DNA of 64,000 nucleotides from positions 50,987,214-51,051,213 of the forward strand of contig NC_030381.2 of the NCBI RefSeq assembly GCF_001625215.2, read 5' to 3'. The notes beneath the pieces were generated by a model, which was not told where the DNA came from, did no database searches, and saw nothing but the letters and a program-made list of their open reading frames with translations. Source of the DNA: Daucus carota subsp. sativus (lineage: Eukaryota; Streptophyta; Magnoliopsida; Apiales; Apiaceae). Below, one piece after another: positions 42,654 through 54,683 of the stretch; positions within the stretch are counted from its first letter, which is position 1, and each line of letters begins with the position of its first letter. Position numbers and translations under genes: made by a program.

Positions 42654-42942
42654 ATAGTAGGATAATTTCAAAAATACTCGTTGATATAAAAATAAGCACT
42701 TACCTGTTTATAATAAATAAAATAAAATAAGTTTTTTTTATTTGAAGAGATAAATAAAATAGGTTAATAGCGCAATACATAGTCGCACACAATATTTTTT
42801 CGGGTGTTCACGGAAACAGACTCCCTGCGCGACCTTCCTCGAAGATATACGGGGTATGTTTAGTTTGTTTGGTTTATAGTCACATCCACGTGTCTGATTC
42901 CTTGGATAAATCCATGGCTGTCTCAGCATCCAATCATCCATG

Positions 42943-42952
42943 TATATAAATA
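42943..42952 (+). promoter_or_regulatory. TATA box of the CDKF/MHK-type kinase gene
   Basis: TATATAAATA precedes a likely transcription start near 42980. A first 5' UTR exon would end at GCCCAAG|GTACAA (donor at 43034). Further untranslated exons are suggested by TATACAG|GTTGAC (43722) and ATCACAG|GGCTG (44220) before the coding start at 44766. The whole leader therefore spans about 1.8 kb. A run at 43410-43480 rich in CGGTTCGG and AAACCGAA text is repeat debris in that leader. Confidence 0.5.
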
Positions 42953-44765
42953 CAGGGAAATGAGTAAAAGAGGGTGGCGCTAGGCGGAGAAATTGAGGAA
43001 TCAAAATTAAGAGGTCTGGAGTCATCGCCCAAGGTACAATCATACAATTACACACACCTCTCCATATACATGTGTTCGTGTTTTCATTTGATTGCTTGTT
43101 TATTCATTATGTCATTCTAGGGTTTCAAATCGGGGATTAATTTCATAGGTTTTCTTATTTTCTTTTTTGCTTATTTGATTTACCTCATGTTTTTTGATTG
43201 TTTGCCGTATTATAATATTCCTCAAATATCGAATCAATATTGTTATATCTTGGCTACACGCTAGTAATCTGTTAATTTGAAGATGGTGTATAGGCTATAA
43301 TGTGAAATTTAATCGAGTGCTGGGTGTGGCGATGAAGAGAGGTTTTAGGGCCTGCCTTTCTTTTATATTTCTTTTTCGTTAGCAATTAGGTGTAGGGCTC
43401 ATCATCCAATCGGTTCGGGCCAAAACCGAACAAAAAACCGAATTGTCAATTTGTTTGGAACCGAACCTGACCGAATCTATTTTGTTGAATACTGTAAATT
43501 GATACGGGCTTCTAATGGCATTAATATCTTGGGTTAGGTCAGTTTGGTGATATAAGTTCCTAATATAGCCTTTTATATGGGATATTTTTTTTGAGTTGCC
43601 TATAGTTATTTCTTAATCTTTATTTAACATTCTTTTTGTTTACATATGAATTTGATTGTTTTTTCATCTTGTCCACATGCTTATTTCTTAAGTCTGTTTA
43701 ATTATTTCTTTTGGGTATACAGGTTGACGCAGGCCTATATTCGAAAGTAATAATCTTCTCTAAGACATGGACAGACCATGCATATGGTCGGACTTCTTCC
43801 AAGACTGGGTGTTAAATTTTCAGGAACTGTGTGATTGGCGATTTCTCATTTTTGGAAACGTAGTTCCTGTTTCCTTTGTCAACTGCACTTAGTAAACTGG
43901 CTTTTAATCAGTACAGGAGGTGTGATGCATATTTCTTTTAGGTTGAGTGTTGATTCTCTAGCTCACATATACGAGTAAGCTATCTACCAATTACTTGTTA
44001 TAGCATGATATACTGCTTAGCTTCATCTTATTGACATTTGTGTGTCTCAATGTTGTGGGTGCTAGTGCATTGCCGTTAAATATTGATTCAAGATGCTCCA
44101 AAAAGCGGGTTAGCAGGTACTTTTGTAAAGCCACTTTTTTCTTGTGGTTTATTATATCAATCTGTTGAAATGTTGAAGATAATGCTAACTTCTATATGAT
44201 TTATCTTCTTTCCATCACAGGGCTGAATTCTGCAAATATTAGAGTCCGTTGCACTGAGTGTTTCCTAGGGCGATAACTTATTCTTCTTCTCAACAGTTAC
44301 CAGTTAGAACTGCAATACACAGTCCACTGTAGATCTGGCATCAGATTGAGTACTTTATAATGAGTTTTCTGTTATCAAACCTGTGATAACTGTTGATTGT
44401 GTTCTAATCATGGAGGTTCCAGATGCTGTCTAGCATATTGAGGCATTCTCTAAACTTCTGTCAAGATGATCTGCGTTTCTATCCTCTTTGCTTTTTGTGT
44501 CTGACACTCCCTCAAGGCCATTATTTACTATATATCGAGAATGAAGTGTTGATGCCTGTCTATCAAAAGTTCTCTGCTCTATAGTTCTGTGCTCATGCCT
44601 GGAACAGGAGAGAATTGATAGTAAATTCAGATATACGAGTGTGGCTTATAGGTTACACTATATAGGATTCTTCAAGTAGTTACCTTGTAGGAACAAACCT
44701 GATTTTGTGTATTTTCTCGTACCTTCCTTTTTAATAAGAGGTTGACAGCATCTGAAGTCGCAAGA

Positions 44766-47700
44766 ATGGAAAGGTGAGCCATGTCTTGTATTTACTTGGC
44801 GACTTTAACTTTTTGCTCTAGAATACTTATACCAACTTTGAATGATACAGGTACAATATAATTAATGAAGTTGGCAATGGAACATTTGGAAATGTCTGGC
44901 GAGCTATGAATAAGCAGACTGGTGAAGTTGTAAGTGTATATTTGGACTGAATGAACTTCTTTTAGATTGATTTGAAAGAAAGCCTTGTGGTGAAGCTGCC
45001 AGGGTATGTAATATGTACCGGTTTGTGTTTTCATTGCTTTATCCTAAAAGCTTAGTTTTAACAGGTCGCTATCAAAAAAATGAAGAGGAAATACTACTCA
45101 TGGGAAGAATGTATTAATTTGAGAGAAGTCAAGGTAGCTAATTTCATTTTTTTCTTCACAGCCAGCTTTTTCATACGAGCAAATAACATAGTCTTGTTTA
45201 TTGGCAGTCACTTCGGAAAATGAGCCATTCCAATATTGTGAAGCTCAAGGAAGTAATCAGAGAAAAGGATATTCTGTACTTCGTCTTTGAATACATGGTA
45301 ATTCGGTTTATTCCGTTTGCTTCTTCATGACCAGTTGAGTGACTTTTAAGTTAAAGTAAGATATTTTTTTCCATGTACAGGAATGCAGTCTCTACGAACT
45401 TATGAAGGATAGAAGAAAACTCTTCTCAGAAACTGAAGTTAGAAATTGGTGCTTTCAAGTATTTCAAGGTCTTGCTTACATGCAGCAGCGTGGTTATTTT
45501 CACCGGGACCTCAAGCCAGGTTACCATTTTACTTCAGCGGGTGAACTAGATTGGGAGTGCTGGAGGCAGTTCATAGTTTTTTTTTTGAAATATGAATTAA
45601 TTTCCTACCCATTTGATGTATAACACATAATAGGTTTCAAACAAATTTTATGTTAAGACTCACAATACTAAAACTGCCTCACGCATGGCAAGTCTCTCAA
45701 AGACTTGCATGAGAATGACAGTTGTGGGGGAACCTGTAAGGTATCGGTATATTTTAAACGGATAAAAGGCGTGAAGAGAGGAACAAAATGGATAAATTTT
45801 TACTAGTTCTGTAATATATTCCTCCTGGTATGACATTTTATGACAGACAAAAAGTGCTCCGTCCAAATAATAGACGAAGATAGAAAATGTACATGGCCAT
45901 AATTTGAGTTTATTACCCTTGTCCTATATATTGAACAAAAATTCTATAAGTGATATGGTAATTATTTTCTTTGTTTGTAGTTGGTCTTTATCCGGTAAGC
46001 TAAATTACAGAAATTTAAATATTTGTGCACACATGCCTCTGCTGAGACTTGAACCCTCAAACTCTTAGTTCTGTTGTTACTATTGTGCTAGTGTGCTACA
46101 TTTAGTGCAAGTGTGTTTGGGCTTGCTTTAGACAACTTAGATATTCCATCAGGACAGGTGAGTTGTGTTTGTAAAATTGTTGTAATATATTGGTATAGAG
46201 GGAATGTGGCGAAGTATGTTGCATTTGTAATTGTCAATGTCATTCAGATTCCAGGTGCATGTATTTTGTTCCATTTTTCTTTTTAATTGCCGGAACTTGT
46301 TTCTGACTTTCGTGGATTCTGCTTAGCTTATGTCTTTTATGAGACACTGCTTGCTTAGATAGGTAGTTATAATCTATTTTGAAATTTACGATTTTTAAAT
46401 CCTTAACTGGCAGAAAATTTGCTGGTTTCTAAGGACATGATAAAAATTGCTGATTTCGGTTTAGCTCGTGAGATCAATTCCTTACCACCATATACAGAGT
46501 ATGTCTCGACGCGCTGGTGAGTAAATATTTCCTAATAATGGTTCTTTCTATTGTTAACCCCTTGATCTTCTTCTTCTTTTTCCTTTTCTTCTTGGGGTGC
46601 CTGAGGTTTAAATATTTCAGGTACCGGGCACCTGAAGTTTTGCTTATGTCTCCAGCATATGGTTCTGCAGTTGGTAAGTTACAAATATAAAAGAATGTAT
46701 TATCTGCTAAACTGTTATAAAAGCACATTTTTGAAGCTTTGCATTATATTTTGCCTTGCTGGACAGATATGTGGGCTATGGGTGCAATCATAGCTGAGTT
46801 GTTAACTTTGCATCCCCTTTTTCCAGGTTTAAGGTATATTCTTCTCATTTTGTATATTACTCTGCTCACACTACTTGGGTAATTAAAATTTTGTTGAAAC
46901 TGTTTTGCCGACTACCATTTTCCAGCTGTAAGCCTGTAAAGGATTTTGTATTATCTATGTTGTAGAAAACAGATTACATATTAATACTTAAATAGGCACA
47001 ACGGCATCGCTCACAAGAAGCTCCAAGATTACAGTAAACTTAGTAGATAACTTTGATTGCTAAATTCATCTAAAAACCACTAATACTTGTCTAAAACTCC
47101 TCGTCGAGATGGAGCATAATAATCAAGAATGCCTGATGTTATAAAGATAACTAATTTGTGATCGCCCAAAGGTTTAATGAGTATATGAGGAAGTTGTTTG
47201 CCTGCTGTCACATGACATTTTGAATAACAGATTCGATCTTTTATCTATTGAATTGACAATTGACTTCAAAATCAATAGGTTATTCATTGAACTCGATTGA
47301 TGCAAACAACAGAGTGTTATGAGAACCTTAAGCTCTGATGACAAATTCGTCAGCCAAATCAACTCATATGATCATGGAACACCATATGTTCATTGTTCAG
47401 ATTCTGCACTTGAACATGGTACTGAATGTTGCTTCCTACTTGTCCAGGAAACCAGATTATTACAAATAGAGTATCTGTAGTTCTGCTCTTGTCTAGCGAA
47501 TAGGGGACCAGTCAGCATCAGAAAAACTACGATTATCATTTATCCATGATCTCCAGATTAAAAATGATACCCAGGGGCAAACCATACTTTTTAGACGCTG
47601 TAGAATTTAAGCAACTGCATCTCAGTCCCTTTTTTAGGAGAAGAGAAACTGGCCTACACCAGTAAGTAGTGAGGGAATATCTGGTCAAATAGCTGTAAGA

Positions 47701-50700
47701 TTAGTTACCTACTTATCTTCTTCATTAGCCTGGATTGTCCAGAGTTTATAGTCGAAGAAAAGAAGAGAAGGTGAGAGAAGATAAACAAAAAGAAATTGCA
47801 AAAATTTTCTTTAGTTTGCTCCCTGAGTTTAGTGTAGAGAGAAAGAGAAGAAGAAAAAATTACAAGTGTGAGAGCTTCACTCCAAATCATCCCATTTTTT
47901 GAGAGAAGATTTTTTAGGGAACTCATGGATTTTTTTCTTCATATCTTAATAAAACTGAGGAGCATGATTTAGTAAGAAAAATCTAAAATTTCTTTTCAAT
48001 TCTTCTCTTTTCTCTCAAATTTTAACTCGGGAACACAATGCAAGTGACTTTTCTGTTCTTGTTTCTAACCTGGAAGCCCTGTTTTCTCTCGCAAGTTGGA
48101 GATATGTTTGCTTTGAATGAGAACTATTTCCCTGATCTCAAATTGTCGTACTAGATGGGACTTGAGATTCTAGGCTTGCTGTTAGTCGTTTCCACTAAAT
48201 ACGGTGCCATCCGCATAGACTTCCAATTTTTTTTTCCACATTTAAACATGATGAAAGGGATCATTTTCAAATCTCTTCTTTCTAAACTTTTTTACTGCTG
48301 TGTTGAACTATCTAGACCAACCTCATGTTGACTATTTAAGCCCCTACAGTCTTTTTCAGCTTACATACCAATTTTGACCCCCGAGCTTGTAACAGGATGG
48401 TTGCTCCATTTAAATGAACTCTTTTTAGTCACCACACAAGAACGTGCCTTCAAGATTAGCTTGATGTAAGGGCGAACTTTATTTTTTTTCTTTTTCTATC
48501 AATTGGGGTGATTTTTTTTTTTCTGTCATGACTACTTGGGACAGTAATATTCTGGTTTGCGTCTGGTAAGTAATTTTTGCTTTCCTGACGACTGGGGACT
48601 GGGGACAGACATATTCTGGTTTGTTTCTGTGGTAACTGGTAACAGAATATCATTAACTATTGATATGCAGATTTCTTCTTCTCTTTCTATTATCATCTCC
48701 TTGGCATTCTAACTCAGCACGTTTTGTTTTCAATCTCTTATGCAGTGAAGCAGATGAAATCTATAAAATATGCAGTGTCATTGGCAGTCCAACAGAAATT
48801 GAATGGGCTGAAGGGATTAAACTAGCAAATGCTGTCAACTTTCAGTTTCCCAAGGTGATTTAGAATATTGCCTCCCAGTGCTGTAATGCAGGATTATCAT
48901 ACAGAAACTTTTATATCCAAATCATTGACAAACTCTATTACTATTTACTGGTTACCCAATGTGATTTATAGTTATTGCCTCCTTGTGCTGTAATGGGAGG
49001 TTATTATATGCACAAATCAATATATCCAAATAATTAATATATCCTTCTGTTTTCTAATGGCAGCTTGCGGGTGTTCCTCTTTCTTTACTCTTACCATCTG
49101 CTAGCAAGGACGCAATTAGCCTTATTACAGTAAGTTGTTCTTATATCTATTGTTTCATTCCTCCGTTGCTGCCTTTTTCTGATTCGACTTTGCTATATAA
49201 TTTGGACTTTCGCATTGTTCTCAATATTTTGCTTTCCTTTGAAACTGTCAGTCCCTGTGTTCTTGGGATCCTTGCAAGAGGCCAACAGCCTCAGAGGCTC
49301 TTCGGCATCCTTTCTTCCAGGTAAATCTATATATTTCATTTCTCCCTTCTTAAGATAAAAATTATTATAAGCTTGCTTTTGTAGATTTGATATAACTTGC
49401 CTCTTTTGGAATTACTTCAACAGAGTTGCTATTATATTCCGCCATCCCTTCGCTTCAAACCTGCTATTGAGAGGAGTCCATCTGGTATGTCTCTATCTTC
49501 TCATTTCACTTTAAAATAGAAAGATATGCAGGGCTCTGATTTTTTTAATTTTGTTGCAGGTGGAACTAGAGGTGCTGTGGAGCACAAACACTCGAGATAT
49601 TCAGGGAATATGTCATATTATAAACCACAAGGTATGTTTATATGTTATTTGAAGCACATGCATCTTCATGTAGTGTCAAAGATATATGATTACACTAAAA
49701 CTTTGATAAATGAATAACCTCGTCAATTAGATAATTCTTTGGGGTCCTGACAGTGATAGGAACAATGAACTGTTAATCTTGTCAAATAAAGAATTTTGTT
49801 AAATAAATAAAATTCTCTGGTCCCATGGGTAATTTATGTCTCATGGTCTAACTATATTGTAATGTCTTCTCCCTGAGTAAAAGATAAGTGCTCTCCCTCT
49901 ACTAATAGTATGGTGTAAAACAAATTATGTCTGTCCTTCATATTTTGAATAAATATAAAATTATAGCTCTTGTGAACTTGGGTAAAAGGAAGTGTTCAAC
50001 ATACTCCGGAATAACTATTTTGTTGTGGAAAGATACATTATACATGTATATATATTGAAAATTCGGAACATTCTCAAATTTCCTAATATCATATGACCTT
50101 CCTTTGTTATGTAAACCTGGTGTAAAGGTATACCGTTTCAGTGGTGACCCTATCTCTTGGGATGCTCTCCAGTTTTTCCTTTCTAAGTTATTTTGACTTG
50201 TATTGTTCACAATTATTCCCTGACCTGATTTGACATTCTTACAGCAGCACAGCGGAAGTTGGAAATGAATTATCAGGTAGATGGCGTCCTCAATATGTGC
50301 ATTGGTTAGCCTTGACTTTATAGTAGACGCGATGGTGGATAGTTTCTCTATTTTAACTTATTTAATTATATTTTACTATGGATTTCAGGGAGCAACTAAG
50401 TATGATAAAACCTTGAAGAGCACTGCCGTGGAATCACCACCACGATACAGACCACCTCTGAGGAATAGCCCAGGTTAGTTTCTGCGTTTGAATTTTTTTC
50501 TTTCGTTTTAGTTTCCTTATCGTCTGAGGTAGCTCGCCATTATATACAGCTGAATGACCCTCTGGACCTTAAAGAATACTACTGTGTACCCATCAGCACT
50601 TGTACCGTAACCGACATCTATACTGGTATATATTGGAGGGGCAAAAACGACAATTAACCATCCGATATATACCGTTATACACCTCTGTTGCGGTACAAGG

Positions 50701-52242
50701 GTCAGTAAGTATATATTCCGTATCTTGAGGGCTAAAAGGTACACGGTCATAAACTTTAAGGGCTAAAAGGTCAATACGTAACAAATTTTTTCTTAGATCA
50801 ATAGAGGAAGTAGAATCGTAGCATAGCACAAAATCAACTTTTTTTATTTTTTATGCATTACAACACTATAAGAGTGAGTGTTAAGGAACCCAGTAACAAA
50901 AAGTATCGTGTGAACAATCATCTTTCATGTTGCACTTGGCGTCTTTTTTTGTTGAATGTGAATTGATTGATTACAAAGCCCATCTGATTGCTTATGAAGC
51001 TGTTCACGGACAAACCAAGGTAATAATAATACTTGATCACATATACCAAGACTCGAAGACATATTATACAACGACCGACAATTTGGAGGTAGGCAATATA
51101 TAAATTTAAAAAACCAGTCAAGCAATATAGGTTTCTTAGCATGCATAATTATGGCACATCTGAGAATTTTTTATGTTTAACTAATCCAAATTTAAAGAAT
51201 GCTAACTCTAGGGTCATGTCATGTCTGCACCGGTTTTATTATATATTAGAAAACATTAGTGTTTCGAATTCAGAAAAACTAAACATAATGATTTGTGATA
51301 TGAAAGCTATAATTATACTGAGATTACCTATTTTTCATATCTGAGATATTTTATCTCATGAGGGTTGTGTTAAAAAAGTATATAATTTTGGTGCACTATA
51401 ACTAATGCAATGGTTACTACTATAGATGTGTGGTTAAGTTGGAGTTCACTTCTCTCAACTTCATTATCTGTATAATTTTATTAGAATAATAAACCTTAAT
51501 TATTAATGTCTCGACCAAAAGTATTATTCTTGGTGATTAGGTTCGTTAACTCTCCTCTGGAGTATTGAGACGCATAAAAATAAGGTTGATTTTATGATAG
51601 GCTACAATTCTACTTTCTTGAAAGGTCTAATAAAGAATTATAACTTAATGACTCTTTGCCCTTGAAGTGTATAACCATGTACTTTTTATCCCCCAAGGTA
51701 TGAGACGTATACCTATTGACCCTTTTACCGCAACAAAAGTGTATAACGGTATGTAATGAAAGGTTGATTGTCTTGCCCTTCCGTATAGACGGTAGTCACT
51801 GTGTAAGGGCTAAGAGGTATATAACACATACTTTGAGAACTGAAACGAACAGTTGAAACTATTGGGGCTGATAGATACACAGTAATATTCTTTAAGGGTT
51901 GTACATTAAGCTTTTGTTTTTTCTAATTAATTTTGTTTTTGTATTATTCTTTACATTTTGACTTTTGGCTTGTGCTACATATATATAATCATACGTTAAG
52001 AAACACATAATTTTGCTGCAGCTGAAAAGTCTTTCACAATTCACGCATGGAAGGCACGTGAAGTCTCTAACACGGCTGAGAAGTTGGCAAACATGACAAT
52101 TGGCAAGGACAAAAAGCCTCCTAGGCAACAGATGCCACCACCAATGAAAGCTGGGGGATGGGATCCCCAGTCTGATCCATTTCTTGGCAGATCTCAGGAC
52201 TTTAATCATGGACGAGCGTATAGCAGGAAAGTGGCAGGTTGA
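44766..52242 (+). CDS. CDKF-4/MHK-type (MAK/RCK family) protein kinase
   Basis: Sixteen coding exons join in phase to 440 residues: 44766-44773, 44851-44929, 45065-45133, 45208-45297, 45381-45519, 46414-46516, 46621-46673, 46767-46833, 48746-48854, 49064-49129, 49252-49320, 49424-49484, 49560-49631, 50245-50276, 50389-50473, 52022-52242. Kinase domain 4-285: Gly loop GNGTFGNV (11-18), Lys33, HRDLKPEN with Asp125, DFG with Asp142, activation motif Thr156-Glu-Tyr158, and [10 protein letters not shown]. The TEY motif, lack of a cyclin-binding PSTAIRE helix, and basic Pro-rich tail place it with MAK/ICK/RCK kinases, called CDKF-4 or MHK in plants. Animal relatives control cilium length; the plant role is not known to me. 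The first coding exon is only 8 bases. Exon 14 has a NAGNAG acceptor. Intron 8 is 1.9 kb and intron 15 carries an inverted-repeat element. Confidence 0.93.
46985..47125 (-). repeat. Dispersed repeat copy in kinase intron 8
   Basis: The inverse of this stretch matches 22718-22850 (GCTCCATCT, GACAAGTATT, CAAAGTTATCT, CTTGGAG, CTTCTTGTGAGC in the same order). It is likely a retrotransposon remnant. The rest of the intron (47130-48700) has no recognisable ORF. Confidence 0.5.
50540..51905. mobile_element. Long-inverted-repeat element in kinase intron 15
   Basis: The left arm (50540-50790) and right arm (51660-51905) are inverted copies of each other with moderate divergence. Shared blocks include CCTTAAAGAATACTACTGTG / CCTTAAAGAATATTACTGTG and GTGTATAACGGTAT. 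The centre of about 870 bp is AT-rich and non-coding. Arms of some 250 bp fit a Mutator-like non-autonomous element, but the exact ends and a 9-bp target duplication could not be fixed. Confidence 0.55.
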
Positions 52243-54683
52243 AAAGAAGCAATCCAATTGTTTTAGTGGGTGGAATGTAACACTATAACTCTACTTTCAG
52301 ACTGTTTTTATTCTTGAATGTTTTGATGGCTGTCACTTTTAAATGTGTTGAAACTAAGCGTGATAGCGACTTTAAAAAGCTTCAAATGACTGTCGTAGTG
52401 TTTCAACATTTTTCCATATGTATGGTAACTTTGGTTCTTTACAGATCTTTGTTGTTTTTCTGTTTTCTTTTTCGTGTGTTCATGCTAAGAATTGTTTGAC
52501 CACCCAGTGTTAAAAATAATACATACTTCCAGAAGTTTTCTAGGATGGTTGACAAGTTAATTATGTGCTCACAAGTTCAGAAAAGTTTGTTTAAGCATTT
52601 GAGTACTACTTACGAATATGTCTGGGTTCATGTATTTAGTTAATTATGTGCAATGATATTTTATTAGACAGTGTTTCTAGTTTTCATTTTGGAGAGCTAA
52701 TTCTTTCGACCTAATATTAAAGTTGTTTGTGCTCTGTTAATCCTAAGGCACAAAAATCATTTAAAGCAGAAATTCCACAGTTACTAGTGTTTGGATCCAA
52801 TAAAACTTGAATTAGCTTGGTGGTCTGGAGAATCTAACTAAACTGACAACTGTCAATACTAAAAGATACTTACGTATTTGAGAACAAGAACTTCATTCTA
52901 ATAATCAATATACGTATATATGGAAGAACTTTTTATTTACATGAAAAATCTTGAACAACTTAGATACTTTAATAGTTTTATAAGATCTATTTATATGTAA
53001 AAGTTGAGAAGTTCAAGATAATTAATCGTAATCATTAGCTATTTCAATGGAGAATTATTTAAAATTAACAACAAATATTAGGAAAGAACTCAAGAATGTT
53101 AAAAATACCACACTTCGAATGAAAACGACTATTACAAGACCAAATTTTTACAAGCCGATATATGAAAAGTTCATATATCGACTTGTAACTAGATTTCGAT
53201 GTTATTTGAACAACGCTTTATTATTTTAAACCTGAATTGAATTATAGATTTTTGTGTAAACAATGTGCATAGATTTTAATTAGTGGATTCATGATCATAA
53301 AATATTGGATAAATTATCCTCGTCAAGATGATCCAGTTGAGGCTATATTTTCGACATTGGTTCAATCGTAATTCAATAATAAAACATAATTAGATATTTT
53401 ATCCTCGTGAAGATAACCTAGTTCATACTATTTTTTTATTTTTTTATTTTATATATAATTGAGAGTTAGGTTACTCTTTCAATCTTGGCTCAGTTATAAT
53501 TTGGAGGAAATCATTTGAACTATATGTTAAAATTTTACTACGGTTTCATATAGTGAGAATTTTCCAATAAAAAAGATCAATCTCATCAAAATCGATACAA
53601 ATGAACAAAATATTGTATATTTGTAAATGCTTTACTAAGATAAAATTAGATTACGATATCTTGATTCAATCCGGATCACATAAAAAAAATATTATGCCAA
53701 ATCTATAAAATATCTAAAGTAGGTTGGATCGCGCTCAATTGAGAACCAATTCTTAAAATAGAACAACTAAGTTTCTGATGCACAACCTTATATTTTTGAT
53801 AGATTTTCATGATCTAAACCTATGCAATCTAAATACTTATCTATCGGTCTCGTGTAGTGTGCACAATATCCGTAGTGTGTTCTCTCATATATTAAAAAAC
53901 GGAAAATGCTTGGTGTCGTAATGTTGTGTACAAAATTTTATACGTAATGATATGTTGTGACTTGTGCGTTTTAATTGGAATGAGTCTCCTATATTCATAT
54001 CAACAACCCAATTAAAGCATTTCATATCAATTACAAAATTATGTACAAACTTTTTGTACAATTATATGCCCCTAGGCCCTAGCGCTACTATTAAAACAGT
54101 GAGTTTTCAGAAAACACGGATCTACTCTTTGTTTCTTTTAAGAACATATAAATAAATGTGACATGAAAGTTCTTATTAGCCGCAACGAAATCTCATTTTT
54201 GAACCACCACGATGTTAGGGGCCGTTCATTGATACCACATGTCCAATTTCATTTGTTCACTTATCTTGCAACTCCAGACCCAGAATGCATATATATGCAC
54301 AGAGTGATAATTAAATAAAACCCTGTGTTTCAACCTGATCTCTGCAGATGATAATATCTCATGGAACTACAAGAAATCAGGACTAAAAGTTTCATAGATA
54401 CTTAAAAGGCGCCAGAGGAGAAAATGGCATTTTCCTAAAGTCATGTATAAAACTTTGACAAAGTTAAAGAGTCTTAAAACTAAATAATTGCGGTAGTGAA
54501 TACATAGATTTAATCGAAATTCACCACCTAGAACAAAGTCTGAAAAAGATTTAAAGTCACCAACACAGCTGAAATCTGAGGTGATGATTGTTCAACTTCA
54601 TTCTCCGGGTATAACACCGCATGTAAAGGAAAACCGGAAGGAGTCTACTTGCTTTCTCTAGTTAAGTAAAATTGATGTATCGT
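52243..54683. other. Intergenic region between convergent genes
   Basis: Starts with the kinase 3' UTR and ends with the BRX-like 3' UTR. The middle (52700-54400) is AT-rich. Two related texts, TAAATTATCCTCGTCAAGAT (53311) and TATTTTATCCTCGTGAAGAT (53395), suggest an old duplication. No gene is seen. Confidence 0.5.
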
